A stretch of DNA of 64,000 nucleotides, taken from positions 186,001-250,000 of the forward strand of contig NZ_FNSA01000001.1 of NCBI RefSeq assembly GCF_900104775.1. Reading direction: 5' to 3'. The DNA comes from Tsukamurella tyrosinosolvens (GTDB lineage: Bacteria > Actinomycetota > Actinomycetes > Mycobacteriales > Mycobacteriaceae). The translations under genes and the position numbers were made by a program. The notes beneath the pieces were generated by a model. It ran no database searches. It saw only the letters and a program-made list of their open reading frames with translations, and was not told the origin of the DNA. Below, piece by piece: positions 38,700 through 46,513 of the stretch. How positions within the stretch are numbered: position 1 is the stretch's first letter; each line of letters opens with the position of its first letter.

Positions 38700-39934
38700 T
38701 GGCGCGCACCCTCTGCGCGGAGCTGGGCATGCACGTGCGCGGCGACGCCGAGCTCGCGGAGCTCATCGTGCCGGGATTGCGGCGCAACCCGCGGCGCGCG
38801 CATCTCCTGGTCTCGACGGTGCTCGGCAAGCACATCCCCGCCGATCCGACCGCGGTGCGGGCCGCAGCCGACCGCCTCGCGGACCTGGTGGCGGAGCGCC
38901 TCGCCGGCCCGTGCGTCGTCTTCGGCTTCGCCGAGACCGCCACGGGGCTCGGGCACTGCGTCGCCGCACGGCTCGACGCCGCGGTGTACCTGCAGTCCAC
39001 GCGTCGGCCCGGCACGGTCGTCCACGGCGAGTTCACCGAGGGCCACTCGCACGCCACCTCGCACCTGGTGCAACCCACCTCGCCCGACCTGCTGTCCGCG
39101 GCCGACACGCTGGTACTCGTCGACGACGAGATCTCCACGGGCGCCACCGCACTCGACTCCATCCGCGCACTGCACGGCCTCGCCCCCCATCGGCGCTACG
39201 TGGTCGCCTCGCTCGTCGACCTGCGCTCGCCCGAGCACGTCGCGGACAACGCGCGCGCCGCCGCCGCGGCCGGGCTCGACGTCGCGTTCGTGGCCTTGGC
39301 GCAGGGCACCGTCGACCTGCCCGACGGCCTGCCCGCCCGGGTGGCGGACCTGCCGGCGACACCGTCGAACCCCCGCGCGCCGCGGCCCGGCACGGTGCGC
39401 GAGCTGCACGTGTCCTGGCCGCCGGACGTGCCCGACGGGGGCCGGCACGGCGTCCTCGCCGCCGATCAGCCACGGCTGACCGAGGCCGCCGCCGCGGTGG
39501 CGGCGACGATCGCGCCCGCCCTCGACGAGCGCCCCGTCATCGTAGTCGGCCACGAGGAGCTGATGTACCTCCCGCTGTGCGCGGCGGAGGCGCTGGGGCG
39601 CAGCGGCTTCCGGGTGCGCTTCCAGACCACCACGCGTTCCCCCGCCCTGGTCCGCGACGAAGAGGGCTACCCGTTGCGGCGCGGCTTCGAGTTCCTCTCC
39701 CCCGAGCCCGATGAGGAGGCGCCGCGCCGGCACCTCTACAACGCAGCATGGCCGGGCGAGGATGCGCGGATCGTGCTCGTCGCCGATTCCCCCGCCGACA
39801 CCGACCGGCTGCGGGCCCCCGGCGGGCTGCTCGACGTGCTCACCGGGGCGGGGCACGACGTGCTCGCGGTGATCGTGCCGGCGTCGGACCAGGCCGCCCT
39901 CGCCGCGGCCCGCACCTGGGCGGCCGCCCGATGA
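38696..39934 (+). CDS. Phosphoribosyltransferase with TRSP domain
   Basis: 412 residues (ATG 38696 or the adjacent ATG 38699). The N-terminal half has a phosphoribosyltransferase fold with the PRPP loop VLVDDEISTGATA near residue 140 and a GFAETATGLG motif. The C-terminal half shows the TTTRSPALV motif that gives the TRSP domain its name (near 305). It is expected to transfer a phosphoribosyl group to, or from, an unknown base-like substrate. It overlaps both neighbours by 4 bases. Confidence 0.87.
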   Translation: MMARTLCAELGMHVRGDAELAELIVPGLRRNPRRAHLLVSTVLGKHIPADPTAVRAAADRLADLVAERLAGPCVVFGFAETATGLGHCVAARLDAAVYLQSTRRPGTVVHGEFTEGHSHATSHLVQPTSPDLLSAADTLVLVDDEISTGATALDSIRALHGLAPHRRYVVASLVDLRSPEHVADNARAAAAAGLDVAFVALAQGTVDLPDGLPARVADLPATPSNPRAPRPGTVRELHVSWPPDVPDGGRHGVLAADQPRLTEAAAAVAATIAPALDERPVIVVGHEELMYLPLCAAEALGRSGFRVRFQTTTRSPALVRDEEGYPLRRGFEFLSPEPDEEAPRRHLYNAAWPGEDARIVLVADSPADTDRLRAPGGLLDVLTGAGHDVLAVIVPASDQAALAAARTWAAAR

Positions 39935-41055
39935 CCGCCGCGACGCCGCCGCTGCGCGGGCCCGGCTTCGGCTCGTACGCGCCCGACGAGGTGACCTGGC
40001 TGCTCAAGGACCTCTCGCACGTCGCGCTGGAGGCCGACATCGCCGAGCGGGAGCGGCGGATCCAGTCGGGCGAGGCGCACTACGCCGAGTCGCTGCCCGT
40101 CGAGTACCAGCCGAGCGCCGAGTACCGCGCCCTCTTCGACACGGCGCTCGCCACCTCGGCGCCGCGGCTGGCCGAGGCCGTGGGCACGGTGACGGAGCTG
40201 CTGCTCGCCGAGCGCGGCCGCGACCTCGTCCTGGTCTCATTGGCTCGGGCGGGCACGCCGATCGGCATCCTCATGCGGCGCTGGGCGCAGCGCTTCCACG
40301 CGCTGAACCTGCCGCACTACGCCGTCTCCATCGTGCGGGGCCGCGGCATCGACCACGTCGCGCTCGATCATCTGGTGGCGCATCATGATCCGGCGTCGAT
40401 CGTCTTCGTCGACGGCTGGACCGGCAAGGGCGCCATCACCCGCGAGCTCGCGGAGGCGCTCGACGAGTACGCCGTCGCCACCGGCGTCCGGCTGAACCCG
40501 GACCTCGCGGTCCTCGCCGACCCCGGCCACTGCGTGCGCACCTTCGGTACCCGCGACGATTTCCTCATCGCCTCCGCGTGCCTCAATTCCACGGTCTCCG
40601 GCCTGGTCTCGCGGACGGTGCTCAACGCCGACCTGATCGGACCGGCGGACTTCCACGGCGCCAAGTTCTACGCCGAGCTCGCGCCGCACGACGTCTCGGG
40701 CGTGCTGCTCGACACCGTGACCGGCGCCTTCGGCGGCGCCGCCCCGGCCGCGCGCGCCGAGTCCGCACGGCTCGCCGCCGATCCCGCCGCGCGCGAACCG
40801 GACTGGTCCGGCTGGGCCACGGTGGAGCGGGTGTGCGCCGAGTACGGGGTCTCGACGGCGAACCTGGTGAAGCCGGGCATCGGCGAGACCACCCGGGTGC
40901 TGCTGCGCCGCGTGCCCTGGCGGGTGTTGCTGCGCGACCCCGACGATCCCGATCACCTGCACATCCGCCGCCTCGCGGCGGAGCGCGACGTGCCGGTGGA
41001 GATCGTGCCCGGCCTGGCCTACGCGTGCATCGGCCTCATCAAGGAGGACTCGTGA
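39931..41055 (+). CDS. StiP/PELOTA-type phosphoribosyltransferase-like protein
   Basis: 374 residues. The main domain (to about 270) is of the StiP type. It contains LVSLARAGTPIGILMRRWA and a second PRPP-like loop FVDGWTGKGAITREL near residue 155, with a cysteine region (GHCVRTFG; SACLNSTVSGL). The C-terminal ~95 residues match a PELOTA RNA-binding-like domain (TRVLLRRVPWRVLLRD; IVPGLAYACIGLIKE). It was first noted as a tellurite-inducible protein and annotated as a cysteine protease; phosphoribosyl transfer fits its motifs better. Confidence 0.87.
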   Translation: MTAATPPLRGPGFGSYAPDEVTWLLKDLSHVALEADIAERERRIQSGEAHYAESLPVEYQPSAEYRALFDTALATSAPRLAEAVGTVTELLLAERGRDLVLVSLARAGTPIGILMRRWAQRFHALNLPHYAVSIVRGRGIDHVALDHLVAHHDPASIVFVDGWTGKGAITRELAEALDEYAVATGVRLNPDLAVLADPGHCVRTFGTRDDFLIASACLNSTVSGLVSRTVLNADLIGPADFHGAKFYAELAPHDVSGVLLDTVTGAFGGAAPAARAESARLAADPAAREPDWSGWATVERVCAEYGVSTANLVKPGIGETTRVLLRRVPWRVLLRDPDDPDHLHIRRLAAERDVPVEIVPGLAYACIGLIKEDS

Positions 41056-41903
41056 CCGCCTTCGTCACCAGCGATCTCGACCGCACGCTCATCTACTCGC
41101 AGGCCGCCGCGGGCCCGGCCTTCGCCTCCGCCGATCCGGTGTGCGTGGAGATCTACCGCGACGCCCCGCTGTCCCACATGTCGGCGGCCTCGCACGCCGG
41201 CCTCGCGGCGCTCGCCGCCGCGACGCCCGTGGTGCCCACGACGACCCGCACCCCCGAGCAGTACCTGCGGGTGCGGCTGCCGGGCGCACCCTTCCCGTAC
41301 GCGATCTGCTCCAACGGCGGCGAGATCCTCGTCGACGGTGCGCCGGACCCGCAGTGGCAGGCCCACATCCGCGGCCTGCTCGCGGCGCTCCCCGCAGGCC
41401 TCGACACCATCGCCGCCCAGCTGGAGTCCCGGCTCGCCCCGGAGTGGGGCGCGCGGCTACGCCTCGTGCCGGGCCTGTTCGCGTACGTCGTCTCCGACGT
41501 CCGAGTCCCCGGCGACGTGGTCGACGAATGGCGCGCGCACTGCGCCCCGCTGGGCTGGAGCATCTCGCAGCAGGGCCGCAAGCTCTACACCATTCCCGAG
41601 CCCGTGACGAAGTCCCGTGCCGCCCTGGAGGTCCGGCGGCGGTTCGAGGAGGCCGGCGCCCTCGCGCCCGGCGCTCCCTGGCTCGCCGCCGGCGACGGCG
41701 CCCTCGACGCCGACCTGCTGGAGGCGGCCGACGCCGCGATCCGGCCGCGGCACGGCGAGCTGGAGGAGCTCGGTTTCGCGCTCCCGCATCTCACGCTCAC
41801 CGCCAGCCGCGGCATCGACGCCGGTGCCGAGATCGTCGCGTGGCTCGCCGACCGCGCGGCCACCGCTGTCCCCGTCCCCGATCCGATCAAGGAGATCCGA
41901 TGA
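41052..41903 (+). CDS. HAD-superfamily phosphatase of the Ter operon
   Basis: 283 residues from GTG overlapping the previous stop. The HAD nucleophile motif is SDLDRTLIYS (Asp8, Asp10). Motif II is TTTRTPEQY (near residue 63), a lysine lies in VTKSRAAL, and the metal-binding AAGDGALDADLL is near 217. The cap is of the C2 type. It should remove a phosphate from a small metabolite, probably the product of the two phosphoribosyltransferases next to it. It overlaps the following TerD-type gene by 4 bases. Confidence 0.9.
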   Translation: MTAFVTSDLDRTLIYSQAAAGPAFASADPVCVEIYRDAPLSHMSAASHAGLAALAAATPVVPTTTRTPEQYLRVRLPGAPFPYAICSNGGEILVDGAPDPQWQAHIRGLLAALPAGLDTIAAQLESRLAPEWGARLRLVPGLFAYVVSDVRVPGDVVDEWRAHCAPLGWSISQQGRKLYTIPEPVTKSRAALEVRRRFEEAGALAPGAPWLAAGDGALDADLLEAADAAIRPRHGELEELGFALPHLTLTASRGIDAGAEIVAWLADRAATAVPVPDPIKEIR

Positions 41904-43279
41904 CCGCACTGTCCAAGGGCCAGAACGGACCGCTGCCCGCCGGGCCGGTGACCGTCACCGTCGAGCTGCCGGCCCCTGCCGACGTCTCGGCCCTGCTCGT
42001 GACCGAGTCCGGGAAGGTGCGCTCCGACGCCGATTTCGTGTTCTTCAACCAGCCCACCGGTCCCGGCGTGAGCCTGGCGAACGGCGCCCTCCGGATCGAC
42101 GGCGCGGGCCTGCCCGCGGACATCGCGCAGGTGCGCGTCGCGATCACGCTCGACGACGCGTCGGCGTCCTTCGGGCGGTTCGGCGCGCCCGTCGCCCGCG
42201 TCGCCGACGGCGCCGGCTCCCCGCTGTACGAGTACCCGATCGACGGTCTGAGCAGCGAGTCCGTAGTGATCGCGGTGGAGATCTACCGGCGCGGTGCCGA
42301 CTGGAAGGTGCGCGCCGTGGGCCAGGGCTACGCGGGCGGTTTCGCCGACCTGGTCCGCGACCACGGCGTCAGCGTCGACGACGCCCCGGCCGCCCCGCCG
42401 GCACCGCCGCAAGCCCCGCCCGCGGCACCGTCGAACCCGGTCCCGCCGACGGCCGCGCAGAACCCCCCGGCCGCGGCGTCCGGGCAGCCGATCGACTACT
42501 TCGCGAGCGGGACGGCACCGTCGGCCCCGGCCGGCAGCGCGCCGATCGACTACTTCAACACCCCGGCGCCGCAGCAGAACCCGGCCCCGCAGGCGCCGCC
42601 CGCCCAGCAGACGCCGCCGGCGCAGCAGCCCTTCACGCCCACGGCGCAGCTCGCGGGGCAGCAGCCGCCCGCGGGATCCGGCGAGATCAGCCTCACCAAG
42701 AACAAGCGGGTGGACCTGACCAAGGGCCAGAAGGTGGTGCTGCGCAAGGACGGCGGCGTCCAGCTCACCCGGATCGCCATGGGTCTGGGCTGGGATCCGG
42801 TGCGCAAGCAGGGCCTCTTCGGCTCCAAGGCCAAGGACATCGACCTCGACGCCTCGGTGGTGCTCTTCGCCGGCCAGCAGCCGGTGGACGTCGTCTACTT
42901 CGGCCAGCTCCAGTCGAAGGACGGCTCGATCCAGCACCTGGGCGACAACCTCACCGGCGCGGGGGACGGCGACGACGAGGTGGTGAACGTGAACCTGCCG
43001 TCGGTGACGCCGCAGGTCACCTCGCTGGTGTTCATCGTGAGCTCGTACCAGGGCCAGCGCTTCGACCAGGTCGACAACGCCTACTGCCGGCTCGTCGACT
43101 CGACAACGGGCGTCGAGCTGGCCCGCTTCGCGCTCGCCGGCGGCATGCCCTACACCGGGATCGTCATGTGCACCATCGCCCGCCAGGGCGGGGAGTGGAA
43201 GCTGCAGGCGATCGGCGAGTGCATCAACGCGAAGACCCCGCGCGACGCGATCCCGCAGCTCGCGCCCTTCCTCGGCTGA
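41900..43279 (+). CDS. Two-domain TerD-type protein with Pro-rich linker
   Basis: 459 residues. Residues 1–160 form a TerD-type domain (GKVRSDADFVFFNQ; RRGADWKVRAVGQGY). Residues 162–260 are a Pro/Ala/Gln linker with two PIDYF motifs (197–201 and 215–219) and an Ala-Pro-Ser piece. Residues 262–459 form a full TerD domain (RIAMGLGWDPVRKQ; DIDLDASVVLF; GDNLTGAGDGDDEVV). The layout mirrors the TerA-like protein at the other end of the locus. It closes the rightward operon and is followed by a strong hairpin. Confidence 0.9.
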   Translation: MTALSKGQNGPLPAGPVTVTVELPAPADVSALLVTESGKVRSDADFVFFNQPTGPGVSLANGALRIDGAGLPADIAQVRVAITLDDASASFGRFGAPVARVADGAGSPLYEYPIDGLSSESVVIAVEIYRRGADWKVRAVGQGYAGGFADLVRDHGVSVDDAPAAPPAPPQAPPAAPSNPVPPTAAQNPPAAASGQPIDYFASGTAPSAPAGSAPIDYFNTPAPQQNPAPQAPPAQQTPPAQQPFTPTAQLAGQQPPAGSGEISLTKNKRVDLTKGQKVVLRKDGGVQLTRIAMGLGWDPVRKQGLFGSKAKDIDLDASVVLFAGQQPVDVVYFGQLQSKDGSIQHLGDNLTGAGDGDDEVVNVNLPSVTPQVTSLVFIVSSYQGQRFDQVDNAYCRLVDSTTGVELARFALAGGMPYTGIVMCTIARQGGEWKLQAIGECINAKTPRDAIPQLAPFLG

Positions 43280-43282
43280 GAA

Positions 43283-43327
43283 CGTGTGTGGGATCGTGCC
43301 CGCTGAGCGGTCACGATCCCACACACG
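43283..43327 (+). terminator. Terminator closing the Ter operon
   Basis: A perfect 16-base stem, 43283–43298 with 43312–43327, and a 13-base loop, starting 3 bases after the stop codon. The next gene converges from the right (stop at 43343), so this hairpin probably serves both directions. Confidence 0.85.
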
Positions 43328-43342
43328 CCGGAACCGCCAGGA

Positions 43343-45325
43343 CTACGCGGGTTCCGCGGCGACCTTCTTCGTGCGCAGGTACAGCGCGGCACAGACCGCG
43401 GCGAACACGACGACGCCCAGCGCCTCGCCCCAGTGCAGCCAGCCCTCGCCGATGAACGGCAGCGCCAGCGGCTCGTCCTTGTCGGTGGCGACGACGATGC
43501 CGGCGTAGATCACGCCGAACAGCGACTCACCGACGATGAGGCCGGTCGCCAGCAGTGTGCCGAGGCGCTTGCGTCCCTCGGCGACCTCGCCGGTGGCGGA
43601 GCCGTCCGCCCAGCGGTTGTAGAAGAAGCCGAGCACGGCGCCGACGGGGATCATGAGGGTCACGCTCATCGGCAGGTACATGCCCATGCCCACGGCCAGC
43701 GGCGGCAACCGGAACTTCGAGGTGCGGGAGAGCACCTCGTCGATGAGGATGACGACGGCGCCGATGATCACGCCGAGGCCGATGAGGCCCCAGTCGAGGT
43801 CACCACCGAAGACGCCCTTCGACAGGCTCGCGAGCAGCGAGGCCTGGGGCGCGGCGAGGGCGCTGTCGCCCGCGCCGGGCGCCCCGACGAAGCCGAAGCC
43901 CTCCTGCAGGAGGTCGAGCACCGGCGGGATGATGGCGGAGCCGAAGGCCACACCGATCACGAGCGCCACCTGCTGCTTCCACGGCGTCGCGCCGACGAGC
44001 TGACCCGTCTTGAGGTCCTGCAGGTTGTCGTTGGATATGGTGGCGATGCTGAAGATGATCGCCGCGGTGAAGAGCGTGTACGCCACCAGCGCGGTGGCGG
44101 TATCGCCCTCCGACGGTCCCCAGACCGCGCGGATCAGGAGCGCGGCGGACAGCACGACGAGGATGCCGACGCCGGAGACGGGGCTGTTGGACGCGCCGAT
44201 GAGGCCCGCCATGTAGCCGCAGACGGAGGCGACGACGAGGCCGAGCACGAGGATGTAGACGATGCTCAGCGTGATGATGCCGCCGGCCTGGCCCTCGAGC
44301 GCGGTGCCGTTGGTGAAGGTCCACAGGAGTACGCCGATCGGCACGAGCGACGCGACGACGATGCCGGCGACGTACGGGAAGGGCATGTCGCGCTCGGTGA
44401 TGTCCACCAGCTCGCCCTCGCGGCGCTTGCGGGAGGAGGCGATCGAGTCGGCGATGCCGCGCAGGACCGGGCCGAGGATCTTGATGAGCGTCCACACGGC
44501 GGCCACGGCGATCGCGCCGGCACCGATGAGGCGGACCTCGGTGCTGAACGCGGTCGAGATGACCTTGGTGATGCTGCCGGTCTCCGGCAGGTCGCCCGCG
44601 GTCCACATCGGCAGCAGCACGAAGTAGGAGATGACGAGGCCCACGATCATCGCGAAACCGACGGTGACGCCGACGAGGTGGCCGACGCCGATGAGCGCGA
44701 AGGACAGGCCCGGCACGAACAGGGTGCCGCCGTTGCCGATCCGCAGCGTGGTCGACAGGCCCTCGGCCACGATCTTCATCTTGGCCAGCAGCGCGTAGCC
44801 CGCGGAGGCCAGCGAGCCGAGGACGATCAGGCGCAGGCCGCGCTTGTTCTCGCTCGCGCCCTCGGCGGTGTCGCCGACCTTGAGCACCTCGGCCGCGGCG
44901 ACGCCTTCGGGGAAGGGGAGGTCGGACCCCGTGACCAGGGCCCGCCGCAGGGGGATCGAGTACATGACGCCGAGCACGCCGCCCACCAGGCAGACCAGGG
45001 TGGTGGTCCAATAGGGGAAGTTCGCCCACCAGCCGACCATCACGAGACCGGGCAGGATGAAGACGATGGCCGAGAGGGTGCCCGCGGCCGAGGCGATCGT
45101 CTGGACGATGTTGTTCTCGATGATGGAGTGGTTCGCGAAGTAGCGCAGCAGCGCCATCGAGATCACGGCCGCCGGGATCGAGGTCGCGAAGGTCAGGCCG
45201 ACTTTCAGGCCGAGATACGCGTTGGCCGCGGTGAAGACGAGCGTGATGATGCCGCCGAGGATGACGGCGCGGGTGGTGAACTCGCGTACGCCGGATTTCG
45301 GCGCGGCGGGTGCCGGTGTGGACAT
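43343..45325 (-). CDS. OPT-family oligopeptide/metal-chelate transporter
   Basis: 660 residues from ATG 45325 with GAAGGGA upstream; a longer frame exists but the N-terminal extension is not convincing. About 14–16 membrane helices are seen, with OPT-type signatures: ITLVFTAANAYLGLKVGLTF near residue 26, GVLGVMYSIPLRRALV, PFPEGVAAAEVLKVGD and the late VGMGMYLPMSVTL. OPT proteins import peptides, glutathione or metal–siderophore complexes by proton symport. The substrate here is unknown. The divergent LLM gene shares its upstream region. Confidence 0.92.
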   Translation of the reverse strand: MSTPAPAAPKSGVREFTTRAVILGGIITLVFTAANAYLGLKVGLTFATSIPAAVISMALLRYFANHSIIENNIVQTIASAAGTLSAIVFILPGLVMVGWWANFPYWTTTLVCLVGGVLGVMYSIPLRRALVTGSDLPFPEGVAAAEVLKVGDTAEGASENKRGLRLIVLGSLASAGYALLAKMKIVAEGLSTTLRIGNGGTLFVPGLSFALIGVGHLVGVTVGFAMIVGLVISYFVLLPMWTAGDLPETGSITKVISTAFSTEVRLIGAGAIAVAAVWTLIKILGPVLRGIADSIASSRKRREGELVDITERDMPFPYVAGIVVASLVPIGVLLWTFTNGTALEGQAGGIITLSIVYILVLGLVVASVCGYMAGLIGASNSPVSGVGILVVLSAALLIRAVWGPSEGDTATALVAYTLFTAAIIFSIATISNDNLQDLKTGQLVGATPWKQQVALVIGVAFGSAIIPPVLDLLQEGFGFVGAPGAGDSALAAPQASLLASLSKGVFGGDLDWGLIGLGVIIGAVVILIDEVLSRTSKFRLPPLAVGMGMYLPMSVTLMIPVGAVLGFFYNRWADGSATGEVAEGRKRLGTLLATGLIVGESLFGVIYAGIVVATDKDEPLALPFIGEGWLHWGEALGVVVFAAVCAALYLRTKKVAAEPA

Positions 45326-45397
45326 GGATGTATCCCTTCTCAAGGACGTGGCCGGTGAGGCCGAACGTGAAAACACTAGGTCCAAGTGCGCGATCAC

Positions 45398-45463
45398 ACG
45401 ACTCGAACGCGCGAGGTCATGTGTAACGGTCACGAGTCGTCGTGCGTGACGGTCACGAGTCGT
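45398..45463. promoter_or_regulatory. Three ACGA-N-TCGt sites between OPT and LLM genes
   Basis: A 15-base direct repeat ACGGTCACGAGTCGT occurs at 45426–45440 and 45449–45463 (period 23). Each copy contains the odd palindrome ACGA-G-TCGT. A third, slightly degenerate site ACGACTCGA is at 45398–45406. The cluster spans most of the 149-base divergent promoter and ends 11 bases before the rightward start. Confidence 0.6.
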
Positions 45464-45474
45464 AGGCTGGACGG

Positions 45475-46350
45475 GTGCGATTCGGAGTGGTGATCCTGCC
45501 CCAGTACCCCTGGCCCGAGGCGCGTCGCCGCTGGCGCAAGGCGGAGGACCTGGGCTTCGACCACGTGTGGACCTACGACCATCTGTCGTGGCGCACGCTC
45601 GCCGATCAGCCGTGGGGCGCGACGATCCCGCTGCTCACCGCCGCGGCCACCGCGACGGAGCGGATCCGGCTGGGCACCTTCGTCACCTCCCCGAACTTCC
45701 GGCATCCCGTCCCGTTCGCGAAGGACCTGGCCGGCGTCGACGAGATCTCCGGCGGCCGCCTGATCCTGGGGATCGGCTCCGGCGGCACCGGGTTCGACGC
45801 CTTCGTCCTCGGGCAGCCCGAGCTCACCCCGCGGGAGCGGCACGACCGGTACGTCGAGTTCACGCGGGACCTCGACGTGCTGCTCCGGTTCGAGCAGGAG
45901 GGCCCCATCTCGTTCGACGGTCCGCTGTACCGCGCCGTCGACGCCCGCATGGTCGGGGAGCCCGCGCAGGCGCCGCGCATGCCCTTCGTGATGGCGGCCA
46001 ACGGTCCGAAGGGGCTGCGGCTCGTGGCGGAGCAGGGGCAGGGCTGGGTCACCACCGGGCCCGACGGTGACGGCGGCGACGCCTGGTGGTCGCGCGTCGC
46101 CGCGCTCGCCCAGCGGCTCGACGACGCCCTGGACGCCGCCGGCCGCGACCGCGGCACCGTCGACCGCTACCTGTCGATCGACTCGGGCGGCACCTACTCC
46201 CTGAGCTCCCCCGGCGCCGCCGACGACGCGGTGGGCCGCGCCGCTGAGCTCGGCTTCACCGACGTGATCCTGCACTGGCCGCGCACCGGCGAGCCCTACG
46301 AGGGCACCGAGGCCGCCCTCGACGCCTTCGCGGAGCGCCACCTGCGCTGA
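45475..46350 (+). CDS. LLM-class (probably F420-dependent) oxidoreductase
   Basis: 291 residues from GTG 45475. Luciferase-like TIM barrel: FGVVILPQYPWPEARRRWRKAEDLGFDHVWTYDH at the start (two parts), IRLGTFVTSPNFRHP, GRLILGIGSGGTGFD, RFEQEGPISFDGPLY, and a late GFTDVILHWPR. In mycolic-acid actinomycetes most such proteins use F420 rather than FMN, which I infer here. Substrate unknown. It is divergent from the OPT transporter with three palindromic sites between them, so the pair may respond to one signal. Confidence 0.88.
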   Translation: MRFGVVILPQYPWPEARRRWRKAEDLGFDHVWTYDHLSWRTLADQPWGATIPLLTAAATATERIRLGTFVTSPNFRHPVPFAKDLAGVDEISGGRLILGIGSGGTGFDAFVLGQPELTPRERHDRYVEFTRDLDVLLRFEQEGPISFDGPLYRAVDARMVGEPAQAPRMPFVMAANGPKGLRLVAEQGQGWVTTGPDGDGGDAWWSRVAALAQRLDDALDAAGRDRGTVDRYLSIDSGGTYSLSSPGAADDAVGRAAELGFTDVILHWPRTGEPYEGTEAALDAFAERHLR

Positions 46351-46413
46351 GACCGCACCGGCTTCCGGTCCACCAGGCCGGGGCGCGCGGGCGGCTTCAC
46401 ACGTCGGATCGCC

Positions 46414-46431
46414 GTTTACCCGCGCTTTCCC
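46414..46431 (+). promoter_or_regulatory. Candidate PHO box upstream of phoX
   Basis: GTTTACC (46414–46420), a 4-base spacer, then CTTTCCC (46425–46431) give two 7-base units with an 11-base period. This spacing is that of PhoP boxes (GTTCACC-like units) in actinomycetes. The match is loose, and support comes from the gene it precedes, about 80 bases on. Confidence 0.35.
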
Positions 46432-46513
46432 TACTGATCACGTTGCACTCCTACATTGGCGTGGATTCACGCCAGCCAGCACGATCAGCCCAGCTCAGCC
46501 TCAGGGAGACCCC

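Noticed and set aside
43433-45358. Plus-strand open frame opposite the OPT transporter
   Set aside because: Asp/Gly/His/Arg-rich shadow of a membrane-protein gene, with no ribosome binding site.
46351-46513. Small ORF start at 46443 ahead of phoX
   Set aside because: It is out of frame with phoX, overlaps it, and has Arg/Ala/Thr-rich shadow composition.
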